From Ruminococcaceae bacterium UBA5397 (lineage in GTDB: Bacteria > Bacillota > Clostridia > Oscillospirales > Acutalibacteraceae), in assembly GCA_002411615.1 (NCBI GenBank), contig DHOF01000166.1:1-11735 (forward strand): DNA of 11,735 nucleotides. Reading direction: 5' to 3'. Within the stretch, counting starts at the first letter, position 1, and each line of letters starts with the position of its first letter. Positions 6,231 to 11,735 of this stretch are shown here, in pieces. Below the pieces are notes generated by a model. The model did not search any database and was not told where the DNA came from. It saw only the letters and a list, made by a program, of their open reading frames with translations. Both the position numbers and the translations under genes were made by a program.

Positions 6231-6239
6231 TGTTATAAT
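6231..6239 (+). promoter_or_regulatory. extended -10 promoter of the LysR-type gene
   Basis: TGTTATAAT (6231-6239) is a perfect extended -10 element, 39 bases before the start codon at 6278. No good -35 is found at 17 bases, but TTGCTT lies 21 bases upstream (6207-6212). The interval also has the palindromes CAAATTTG (6202-6209) and GTTTTTTAAAAAAC (6216-6229), either of which could bind a regulator. The remaining 6088-6200 gap shows only a 5-bp hairpin (CCCAT/ATGGG, 6142-6154) and no clear terminator for the M29 gene. Confidence 0.6.
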
Positions 6240-6260
6240 TAAAGCAGAATTGTGGGCGAA

Positions 6261-6276
6261 AGGAGAATATCCTCCT
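6261..6276 (+). promoter_or_regulatory. ribosome binding site with an adjacent complementary sequence
   Basis: The Shine-Dalgarno AGGAG (6261-6265) is followed, before the start codon, by its exact complement CTCCT (6272-6276) across a 6-nt loop. In mRNA the two can pair and hide the ribosome binding site of the LysR-type gene. The ATG at 6278 is taken as start because the spacing from AGGAG (12 bases) is already long; the ATG at 6281 would be longer still. A hairpin would also shorten the effective distance or block initiation. Confidence 0.5.
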
Positions 6277-6277
6277 G

Positions 6278-7246
6278 ATGATGAACGAACTTAAATATGT
6301 TTATGAAGTATACCAGGAAAGAAGCTTTTCTAAAGCGGCTAAAAAGCTCTATATTACGCAGCCAGCTCTAAGTGCGATGGTGAAAAAAGCTGAAATGGAA
6401 ATCGGACAGCCAATTTTTGACCGCAGTACCATACCGCTTACTTTAACGGATGCCGGTCGTTATTATATTGCATCTGCGAAAAACATCCTGTTTATTCAAA
6501 AAAATATGACTTCATATTTTCAGGACCTGCAGCATTTGCAGACAGGCCATCTTTCTATTGGCGGTTCTTCATTTTTTTGTACTTATGTCCTTTCAAAACA
6601 AGTGGGTCGTTTTCAGAAACGTTATCCTGGGATTACAATTGACATGGTGGAATCCAACGTGCAGGAATTGAAAAAGCGGGTGGCGGATGATACCTTGAAT
6701 TTAATTATGGAGACAGCTTTTTTTGATAATGATCATCTCAAAAAATACTTTTGTTATTATGAGGATATTCTTTTAGGAGTGCCGGTGTCCTTTGAAATTA
6801 ATCGAGGATTGGAAAAGTATGCTTTGTCGTTTCGGGATGTTTGCGAGAAGAAACATGAGGACCCTACCTTTCCAGCAGCTCCCTTACAATTTTTTAAGGA
6901 TCTTCCTTTTTTAATGCTGAAGGAGGGAAATGATCTGTATTATCGTGGAATTTCCATTTGCCAAAATGCAGGATTTCATCCGCGGATTGTCATTAAACTG
7001 GATCAGATTTTAACTGCATTTTACATTGCGTGCACCGGAGCGGGGGCCGTCTTTTTAAGGGCGTCTATGCATCCATATCTGCCAATGACAAATCAGTTGG
7101 TTTACTATAAACTCAGTGATCCTTTGGCAAGACGTGAAGTTTATCTTGCACACAAACAAGGTTGCTATGTAACGAATGCTATAGCAGCTTTTCTTAAGAT
7201 GAGCGGCGTAAAAGATACACAGGGATTCCAAAAGAAAAAGATTTAA
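6278..7246 (+). CDS. LysR-family transcriptional regulator
   Basis: The 322-aa protein has the LysR plan. Residues 2-60 form the winged helix-turn-helix (VYEVYQERSFSKAAKKLYITQPALSAMVKKAEMEIGQPIFDR, with the family-typical SFSKAAKKLYITQPALS recognition region), followed by a linker helix and an effector-binding domain from about residue 90 (LSIGGSSFFCTYVLSKQVGRFQKRYPGITIDM). Usually LysR proteins are tetramers that activate a neighbouring operon when bound to a small metabolite. It lies on the same strand between the symporter/M29 pair and the glutamate-fermentation operon, so either could be its target. AT-rich dyads with CAAAT/ATTTG arms occur both in its own promoter region and upstream of the gcd promoter. 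The C-terminus is Lys-rich. There is no clear terminator before the next promoter. Ligand is unknown. Confidence 0.93.
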   Translation: MMNELKYVYEVYQERSFSKAAKKLYITQPALSAMVKKAEMEIGQPIFDRSTIPLTLTDAGRYYIASAKNILFIQKNMTSYFQDLQHLQTGHLSIGGSSFFCTYVLSKQVGRFQKRYPGITIDMVESNVQELKKRVADDTLNLIMETAFFDNDHLKKYFCYYEDILLGVPVSFEINRGLEKYALSFRDVCEKKHEDPTFPAAPLQFFKDLPFLMLKEGNDLYYRGISICQNAGFHPRIVIKLDQILTAFYIACTGAGAVFLRASMHPYLPMTNQLVYYKLSDPLARREVYLAHKQGCYVTNAIAAFLKMSGVKDTQGFQKKKI

Positions 7247-7289
7247 TTTTGCAAGAATTGGTCGATTGAAAATTCAAAAGTCAAAAAAT

Positions 7290-7350
7290 TTGAGCACGGA
7301 ATTTCTCAAGAAAATCTGTCGGATAAAACAAAAGCAAATCAGCTAATTTG
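7290..7350. promoter_or_regulatory. candidate LysR-type operator dyads upstream of the gcd promoter
   Basis: Two dyads precede the gcd promoter: TTGAG-N10-CTCAA (7290-7309) and CAAAT-N6-ATTTG (7335-7350). Relative to a start site near 7420 the second is centred around -77, in the range where LysR-type activators bind their recognition site. The arms are only 5 bp and the region is AT-rich, so chance is a serious alternative. Confidence 0.35.
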
Positions 7351-7385
7351 TTGCTATTAACCAAAAAAAATCACGAATTTTCTAG

Positions 7386-7413
7386 TTGCTTTTCCAAGAA
7401 TCTATGATATAAT
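7386..7413 (+). promoter_or_regulatory. promoter of the gcd-gct operon
   Basis: TATAAT (7408-7413) is preceded by TG at 7405-7406, an extended -10, and TTGCTT (7386-7391) lies 16 bases upstream as -35. It is the only good promoter in the 558-base gap between the LysR-type gene and gcdD. Transcription from near 7420 gives a leader of about 385 nt before the gcdD ATG. Confidence 0.7.
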
Positions 7414-7419
7414 GTGAAT

Positions 7420-7785
7420 GAAAATTTACAAAATGTTCAAGAATGGGTTTGAACAATATACCTAAAAACGGATAATCCAATTTGTTAAAAATGCTGATTA
7501 TCCAAACGATTTTGGACAATGATAGGGAAAATGATTCTTTTTTGGAAACCTTTTTTGAAAAAATAGATTGTAAGTTTTCCGGCGCCGGTTGAACGGCATT
7601 TTTCTATCGCATAAAATTGGAATGGATTCCACAATGCGAAATATACAGAAAGATGTTGCGCCGGTATCTTGATTGCTGACGCTGCCGTTGGCAAGTTGCT
7701 TTTACCGCCGGCGGCGGGAGGCAAATTAGTAAATCAGTACCAATTCAATTCTGGCGCGTTTCGCTCTCTCGAGAAATTTTAATTT
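7420..7785 (+). other. long structured leader of the gcd operon
   Basis: No convincing gene is seen in this stretch. It contains hairpins at 7435-7454 (GTTCAA/TTGAAC), 7470-7503 (GGATAATC/GATTATCC, 18-nt loop), 7501-7516 (TCCAAA/TTTGGA) and 7608-7638 (CGCAT/ATGCG enclosing TGGAAT/ATTCCA), the palindrome CCGGCGCCGG (7579-7588), a second GCGCCGGT copy (7658-7665), and a GC-rich block with CCGCCGGCGG (about 7701-7710). The hairpins at 7470 and 7501 share bases 7501-7503 and exclude each other. It fits no riboswitch or T-box that I recognise. It may be a cis-acting regulatory RNA or unremarkable spacer. Confidence 0.4.
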
Positions 7786-7804
7786 AAGGAGGTGTAACGT
7801 TAAT

Positions 7805-8146
7805 ATGTGGACTTCGACTACAATGGATGCCGGTACCGCAGTTATGGTTTCCATAATGGGGATAGCAGTTGTTTTTCTATCTCTGATTGCATTGGCTGTT
7901 GCAATTATTATTGTGTCAAAAATTGTGAATTCAGCTCAGAAAAACAGGGAAACAGTACCATCAGTACCATCAGCACCATCAGTACCATCAGCACTATCAG
8001 CACTATCAGCACCGTCAACATCATCAGCACCAATTGCTTCTAGTGTTGATGACGAGACTTATGCAGTCTTGATGGCTGCAGCCTGTGAGGAAGCACATGC
8101 TTCTCCAGATACAATTCAGATCAAGGAGATCAAGGAAATTAAATAA
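7805..8146 (+). CDS. gcdD: glutaconyl-CoA decarboxylase delta subunit (OadG-like small membrane subunit)
   Basis: The 113-aa protein has the layout of the small anchor subunit of Na+-pumping decarboxylases: a short N-terminus, one transmembrane helix (about 12-41, GIAVVFLSLIALAVAIIIV), a flexible linker and a C-terminal helix DDETYAVLMAAACEEA (82-97). In known complexes this subunit holds the soluble carboxyltransferase GcdA to the membrane subunit GcdB. The linker at 50-77 is a run of xPS/xLS tripeptides encoded by tandem 9-nt repeats, and the C-terminus repeats IKE. A very strong AAGGAGGTG (7786-7793) lies 11 bases before the ATG. It is the first gene of the operon, 65 bases before gcdC. 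Sequence in this subunit is poorly conserved, so the call rests on topology and on the neighbours. Confidence 0.85.
   Translation: MWTSTTMDAGTAVMVSIMGIAVVFLSLIALAVAIIIVSKIVNSAQKNRETVPSVPSAPSVPSALSALSAPSTSSAPIASSVDDETYAVLMAAACEEAHASPDTIQIKEIKEIK
7953..8033 (+). repeat. tandem 9-nt repeats within gcdD
   Basis: Nine imperfect copies of a 9-base unit, CAGTACCAT in its commonest form (others CAGCACCAT, CAGCACTAT, CAGCACCGT, CAACATCAT, CAGCACCAA), run without a gap. Because the unit is three codons long, gain or loss of copies would change the Pro/Ser/Ala linker length and keep the frame. Confidence 0.9.
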
Positions 8147-8211
8147 GACTTGGTTTATTGGTCTAACAAGATGACTATTTTCTTAAAATTAAATTTTAAA
8201 GGAGAATTGTG

Positions 8212-8565
8212 ATGAAATACGTTGCAACTTTGAATGGTAAGAAATATGAGATCGAAATTGAAAAGGTAGAGGGCGGATATCAGCCGATGTCCCGCACTGC
8301 TGCTCCTGCTCCTGTTGCTGCTCCGGCCGCTCCTGCTGCTCCTGTTGTTGGTGAAAACAACGTGATCGCTCCAATGCCTGGCAAAATTCTGGATGTTAAA
8401 TGCAAAGTCGGCGATGTTGTTAAAGCTGGCGATATTGTCATTATGCTCGAAGCTATGAAAATGGAAAATGAGATCGTTGCTCCGGCTGATGGAACTGTAG
8501 CAGACATTCCGGTACATAAGGGTGATATGGTTGATACCGATGCTACGCTAGTCGTGCTGAAGTAA
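8212..8565 (+). CDS. gcdC: glutaconyl-CoA decarboxylase gamma subunit, biotin carrier
   Basis: The 117-aa protein is a biotin carrier of the decarboxylase complex. It starts with a short conserved head (MKYVATLNGKKYEIEIEKVE), followed by an Ala/Pro linker (about 29-46) and a biotinyl domain (50-117) with the attachment motif EAMKMEN, so Lys83 carries biotin. The carboxyl group taken from glutaconyl-CoA by GcdA is carried on this biotin to GcdB. The linker is much shorter than the long Ala/Pro linker of the Acidaminococcus protein as I remember it. AAGGAG (8199-8204) lies 7 bases before the ATG at 8212; a GTG directly before it is less well placed. An AT-rich dyad TTAAAATT-A-AATTTTAA (8183-8199) lies just before this site. 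gcdB begins 15 bases after the stop. Confidence 0.95.
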   Translation: MKYVATLNGKKYEIEIEKVEGGYQPMSRTAAPAPVAAPAAPAAPVVGENNVIAPMPGKILDVKCKVGDVVKAGDIVIMLEAMKMENEIVAPADGTVADIPVHKGDMVDTDATLVVLK

Positions 8566-8580
8566 GGAGGCACGCTTAGA

Positions 8581-9706
8581 GTGAATTTTATTACTGTTCT
8601 GGAGAGGATCTTGCAACAGTCGGGTTTTGCTGCCCTGACATGGCAGCAGGCTGTGATGATGGTTGTATCCTTTATCCTGATGTATTTGGCATAAAAAGCA
8701 GTTTGAGCCTTTGCTTCTGCTTCCAATTGCTTTTGGTATTTTCCTTGCGAACTTGCCTCTTGCGAATATGGGTGCTGAAGAAGGCGGCGTCATTTCAGTG
8801 CTTTATCAAGGCATTAAAGGGGACTTGTTCCCTTGCCTGATCTTTATGGGAGTGGGTGCAATGACCGATTTTGCTCCTTTGATAGCAAACCCGATCAGCT
8901 TGTTGCTTGGTGCTTCTGCACAGCTCGGTGTTTACTGCGCATTCCTGCTCGCACTGGCAACTGGCCTCTTTACGCCGGGGCAGGCTGCTGCAATCGGCAT
9001 TATTGGCGGTGCTGACGGTCCGACTTCTATTTACCTTGCAAATAATCTTGCACCGGATCTGGTTGCACCAATCGCCGTTGCAGCGTATTCATACATGGCT
9101 TTGATTCCGCTGATTCAGCCTCCGATTATGCGCGCACTTACTACTAAAAAAGAGCGCATGATTAAGATGGGCCAGCTGCGCAAAGTATCTAAAGTGGAAA
9201 GAATCATTTTCCCGATTTTTGTTGTTCTGTTCTGCTCATTGCTCCTGCCGGATGTTGCTCCGCTGTTAGGCATGTTGATGTTGGGCAATCTGTTCCGTGA
9301 GAGCGGCGTTGTTGAGCGTCTTTCCGACGTTGCTCAGAATGCTCTGTGCAACATCGTTACGATTTTCCTCGGACTTTCCGTTGGTGCTACTGCAAACGGA
9401 GAACTTTTCTTGCGCACTCAAACTCTGGCAATTATCGCAATGGGCTTGATTGCGTTTTCATTCTCCACTGCAGGTGGTCTTCTCTTCGGCAGACTTCTTT
9501 GCCATCTGACTCACGGCAAGATCAATCCGCTGATTGGTTCCGCTGGCGTATCTGCAGTCCCTATGGCTGCACGTGTTTCACAGGTAGAAGGCCGCAAATA
9601 CAATCCGACCAATTTCCTGCTGATGCATGCAATGGGGCCGAACGTGGCTGGCGTTATTGGTACTGCAATGGCTGCCGGTTACTTCCTGACCGTTTTCAAA
9701 GTTTGA
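8581..9706 (+). CDS. gcdB: glutaconyl-CoA decarboxylase beta subunit (Na+ pump), frameshifted as sequenced
   Basis: This is the multi-spanning membrane subunit that decarboxylates carboxybiotin and exports Na+ (OadB family). Translation starts at GTG 8581 after GGAGG (8566-8570) and reads through the first membrane helix, [18 protein letters not shown], to a TAA at 8692-8694. The rest follows in the +1 frame from 8693 ([15 protein letters not shown]) to the TGA at 9704-9706. The family reads YLAIKKxFEPLLL here, so one Ile codon is reduced to a single T, a net loss of two bases. Repaired, the protein would be 375 aa, the normal family length as I recall it. Downstream motifs are intact: GGADGPTS (9005-9028 region) with the Asp of the Na+ channel, and the [15 protein letters not shown] block near the C-terminus. 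Everything else about the gene looks functional, so a sequencing or assembly error is likely; a recent mutation is the alternative. Confidence 0.9.
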
Positions 9707-9730
9707 TCTAATCAATCCTTTTGTTCATTA

Positions 9731-9749
9731 ATTGCCCTTTATGGGCAAT
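9731..9749 (+). other. intercistronic hairpin between gcdB and gctA
   Basis: ATTGCCC (9731-9737) and GGGCAAT (9743-9749) form a perfect 7-bp stem with a 5-nt loop, 24 bases after the gcdB stop. No T-run follows, so it is not a standard terminator. It may protect or mark a processing point of the polycistronic mRNA. Confidence 0.5.
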
Positions 9750-9775
9750 GAAAATATAATTAGGGGGTTTTTAGC

Positions 9776-10735
9776 GTGGGAAAAATCTATTCTCTGCACG
9801 ATGCGATTGCTAAGTACGTCAGCGATGGCGACTTTATCGCATTCGGTGGCTTCACAACGAACAGAAAGCCTTTCGCTGCTGTTCATGAAATTTTGCGTCA
9901 AGGCAAAAAGGACTTTATTGTCCAGACAGGCCCTGCCGGCCATGATGTCGATATGCTGATCGGCGAAGGCCGTGTAAAGGCATTCATCAACTGCTACATT
10001 GCAAACTCTGGTTTTACAAATGTATGCCGTCGTTTCCGTAAAGCGTACGAGCAGGGCAAGCTCCTGATGGAAGATTATTCTCAGGATGTTCTGATGCTCC
10101 AACTGCACGCGGCTTCCCTTGGCCTTCCGTTCCTGCCGGTCAAACTGATGATCGGTTCCGGTTTGGAAACCGAGTGGGGCATTACAAAGGAACAGCGCCA
10201 GAAGATCGATAAACTGCCGGATGATAAATTTGTTACCATCGAGAACCCGTTCAAGAAGGGCGACAAAGTTCTGGCTTGCCCGGTTCCGGAAATTGATACT
10301 GCAATTATCCACGTACAGTATGCTTCTCCGGATGGAACCTGCCGTATCATCGGAGATGAGTTCCATGATGTTGATATTGCAGTTGCAGCTAAGAAGACCA
10401 TCGTTACCTGCGAGCAGATCATCAGCGATGAACAGATTCGCCGTGATCCGACCCTCAACTCCATTCCGGGCTTCTGCGTGGATGCTGTTGTGTTGGCTCC
10501 TTTTGGTGCACATCCGTCTCAGTGCTACAGCCTTTACGATTATGATAAGGCTTATTACAAAGCTTATGATGTCGCCAGCAAGACTGAAGAGGACTTTAAG
10601 ACATTTGTGGACGAGTGGGTCTACGGTGTTAAAGACCATGAGGAATACATCAACAAACTTGGTGCTTCCCGTCTTGCAAAGCTGCAGGTCATTCCGGGCC
10701 TCGGCTATGCTGTAGATATGACGAAGGAGGGTTAA
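9776..10735 (+). CDS. gctA: glutaconate CoA-transferase subunit A
   Basis: The 319-aa protein matches subunit A of glutaconate CoA-transferase as I know it from Acidaminococcus fermentans (about 320 aa) along its whole length. Recognisable blocks are the N-terminal LHDAIAKYVSDGDFIAFGGFTTNRKP, then MLIGEGRVKAFINCY, MEDYSQDV, AASLGLPFLPV, IISDEQIRRDPT, CVDAVVLAPFGAHPSQCY and LPGLGY-like IPGLGYAVDMTKE at the end. With GctB it forms the cytoplasmic family I CoA-transferase that moves CoA from acetyl-CoA or glutaconyl-CoA to (R)-2-hydroxyglutarate. The start is GTG, with AGGGGG (9762-9767) 8 bases upstream. Codon use is strongly biased, which also leaves long open frames on the opposite strand and suggests high expression. 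gctB follows after only three bases. Confidence 0.97.
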   Translation: MGKIYSLHDAIAKYVSDGDFIAFGGFTTNRKPFAAVHEILRQGKKDFIVQTGPAGHDVDMLIGEGRVKAFINCYIANSGFTNVCRRFRKAYEQGKLLMEDYSQDVLMLQLHAASLGLPFLPVKLMIGSGLETEWGITKEQRQKIDKLPDDKFVTIENPFKKGDKVLACPVPEIDTAIIHVQYASPDGTCRIIGDEFHDVDIAVAAKKTIVTCEQIISDEQIRRDPTLNSIPGFCVDAVVLAPFGAHPSQCYSLYDYDKAYYKAYDVASKTEEDFKTFVDEWVYGVKDHEEYINKLGASRLAKLQVIPGLGYAVDMTKEG

Positions 10736-10738
10736 GTG

Positions 10739-11542
10739 ATGGCTGATTATACGAATTATACGAATAAAGAAATTCAGGCTGTAAATATTGCGAAATGCAT
10801 TCATAATGATCAGATCGTAATTGTTGGTACTGGCCTTCCGCTGATCGGTGCATCTTTGGCAAAGCGCGTTTATGCTCCGAAATGCCACCTGATCGTTGAG
10901 AGTGGTTTGATGGACTGCTCCCCAATCGAAGTTCCCCGCAGCGTCGGTGATGCTCGTTTTATGGCACATTGTGCTGTTCAGTGGCCGAATATCCGTTTCA
11001 TCGGATTTGAAGCAAATGAATGGCTTCATAACGAGGATCGTCTGATTGCATTTATCGGCGGCGCTCAGATTGACCCGTTCGGCAATGTAAACTCCACCAG
11101 CATTGGCGATTATCATCATCCGAAGACTCGTTTCACCGGTTCCGGCGGAGCGAACGGCATTGCTACATACTGCAACACAATCATTATGATGCAGCATGAG
11201 AAACGCCGCTTTATGCAAAAGGTTGACTATATTACCAGCCCTGGCTGGATGGAAGGCCCTGGCGGACGTGAAGCTCACGGCCTGCCTGGAAACCGTGGCC
11301 CGCAGATGGTTGTTACCGACCGCGGCATTCTGAAGTTTGACAAAGATACAAAGAGAATGTATCTTGCTGGTTATTATCCGTCTTCTTCTCCCGAAGAAAT
11401 TATTGAAAATACTGGCTTTGACATTGATGTTTCTAAGGCTGTCAAGTTGGATGCTCCTGATCCGGAAGTTATCCGCATGATCCGCGAAGAAATCGATCCT
11501 GGCCAGGCATTTATTAAAGTACCTGTGGAGGAAAAAGCATAA
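10739..11542 (+). CDS. gctB: glutaconate CoA-transferase subunit B
   Basis: The 267-aa protein matches subunit B of glutaconate CoA-transferase from end to end, starting MADYTNYTNKE as in the Acidaminococcus protein I recall. Glu54 in VESGLMDCSP is the residue that forms the glutamyl-CoA thioester in this family. Other landmarks are VPRSVGDARFMAHC, FIGGAQIDPFGNVNST, TRFTGSGGANGIATY and REEIDPGQAF. I choose ATG 10739 over the GTG at 10736 because AAGGAGGG (10724-10731) is then 7 rather than 4 bases away and because the homologue starts there. The stop overlaps the next start as TAATG, so gctB and gcdA are translationally coupled. Confidence 0.97.
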   Translation: MADYTNYTNKEIQAVNIAKCIHNDQIVIVGTGLPLIGASLAKRVYAPKCHLIVESGLMDCSPIEVPRSVGDARFMAHCAVQWPNIRFIGFEANEWLHNEDRLIAFIGGAQIDPFGNVNSTSIGDYHHPKTRFTGSGGANGIATYCNTIIMMQHEKRRFMQKVDYITSPGWMEGPGGREAHGLPGNRGPQMVVTDRGILKFDKDTKRMYLAGYYPSSSPEEIIENTGFDIDVSKAVKLDAPDPEVIRMIREEIDPGQAFIKVPVEEKA

Positions 11543-11735
11543 TGAGTGATCATCAGTATTCCATGCCTTGCTATTTTCAGAATATGCCTGTTATCGGACG
11601 CCCGGTAACAGCACCAAACGCTGAAAATGAGCAGGACATCAAAAAGGTTGAAAATGAGATTGCCTCCCTGACTCAGGCAGCTGAGCAGGCTGGCCGTGCT
11701 GACGATTCCCTGCACGCTTCCGGCCAATACACCGC
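11542..11735 (+). CDS. gcdA: glutaconyl-CoA decarboxylase alpha subunit, N-terminal part only
   Basis: The first 64 codons are present and run off the window. They begin MSDHQYSMPCYFQNMP, close to the N-terminus of GcdA from Acidaminococcus (SMPRYFQNMP), followed by an acidic, Gln-rich helix typical of the start of this biotin-dependent carboxyltransferase subunit (about 590 aa when complete). GcdA transfers the carboxyl group of glutaconyl-CoA to biotin on GcdC and releases crotonyl-CoA. The ATG overlaps the gctB stop by one base, and GGAGG (11527-11531) lies at a suitable distance inside gctB. With it, all four pump subunits are in one operon. Confidence 0.93.
   Translation, partial: MSDHQYSMPCYFQNMPVIGRPVTAPNAENEQDIKKVENEIASLTQAAEQAGRADDSLHASGQYT

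Noticed and set aside
7485..7724. 79-codon minus-strand frame within the gcd leader
   Set aside because: No ribosome binding site, no recognisable domain, and it covers hairpin-rich leader sequence.
7420..7785. T-box or known riboswitch in the gcd leader
   Set aside because: The T-box core motif and a following terminator are absent, and no riboswitch class could be recognised by eye.
8683..8701. Programmed +1 frameshifting in gcdB
   Set aside because: The site lacks a slippery P-site codon and a stimulator, and the family alignment shows a missing Ile codon, which fits a two-base loss better.
9728..11278. 516-codon open frame on the minus strand opposite gctA and gctB
   Set aside because: It lies fully antisense to two clearly recognised genes, has no recognisable domain, and results from their strong codon bias.

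Overview
The window looks like a chromosomal segment of a strictly anaerobic, low-to-mid GC Firmicute, most likely class Clostridia and perhaps an Oscillospiraceae-type fermenter. The reasons are AGGAGG-type ribosome binding sites, sigma-A-like promoters (TTGnnn / TATAAT), hairpin-plus-T-run terminators, a Clostridia-type short peptide deformylase, and above all the glutaconyl-CoA decarboxylase / glutaconate CoA-transferase genes. No phage, insertion sequence, CRISPR array or clear sign of recent transfer is visible. Family assignments come from recognising protein motifs by eye; no database search was run.

Left part (1-3460) is a set of small independent units. It opens with the 3' end of an initiator tRNA-fMet and its terminator, then a second terminator with no obvious gene, then a peptide deformylase paralogue. 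Next come a divergent pair, a PPOX-fold flavoprotein (minus) and an HxlR-type repressor (plus), with an inverted repeat between them. A terminator that can work in both directions separates hxlR from a minus-strand TIM-barrel protein of unknown role with a near-consensus promoter. A DUF5662-type protein with its own terminator closes this part.

Middle part (3461-7246) holds a DAACS-family cation symporter whose normally conserved substrate-binding arginine is a histidine, an M29-type metallopeptidase-like enzyme with all five expected metal ligands, and a LysR-type regulator. The symporter and the M29 enzyme lie in tandem without a visible terminator and probably act on one imported compound. 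Its identity cannot be read from the sequence.

Right part (7247-11735) is a glutamate-fermentation operon (2-hydroxyglutarate pathway). After an extended -10 promoter and an unusually long, hairpin-rich leader of about 370 nt come gcdD, gcdC, gcdB, gctA, gctB and the start of gcdA. GctAB moves CoA onto 2-hydroxyglutarate or glutaconate. After dehydration (those genes are not in the window), GcdABCD decarboxylates glutaconyl-CoA to crotonyl-CoA through biotin on GcdC and exports Na+ through the membrane subunit GcdB. As given, gcdB carries a frameshift near position 8692 that cuts off its first transmembrane helix; this is the most important anomaly in the window.
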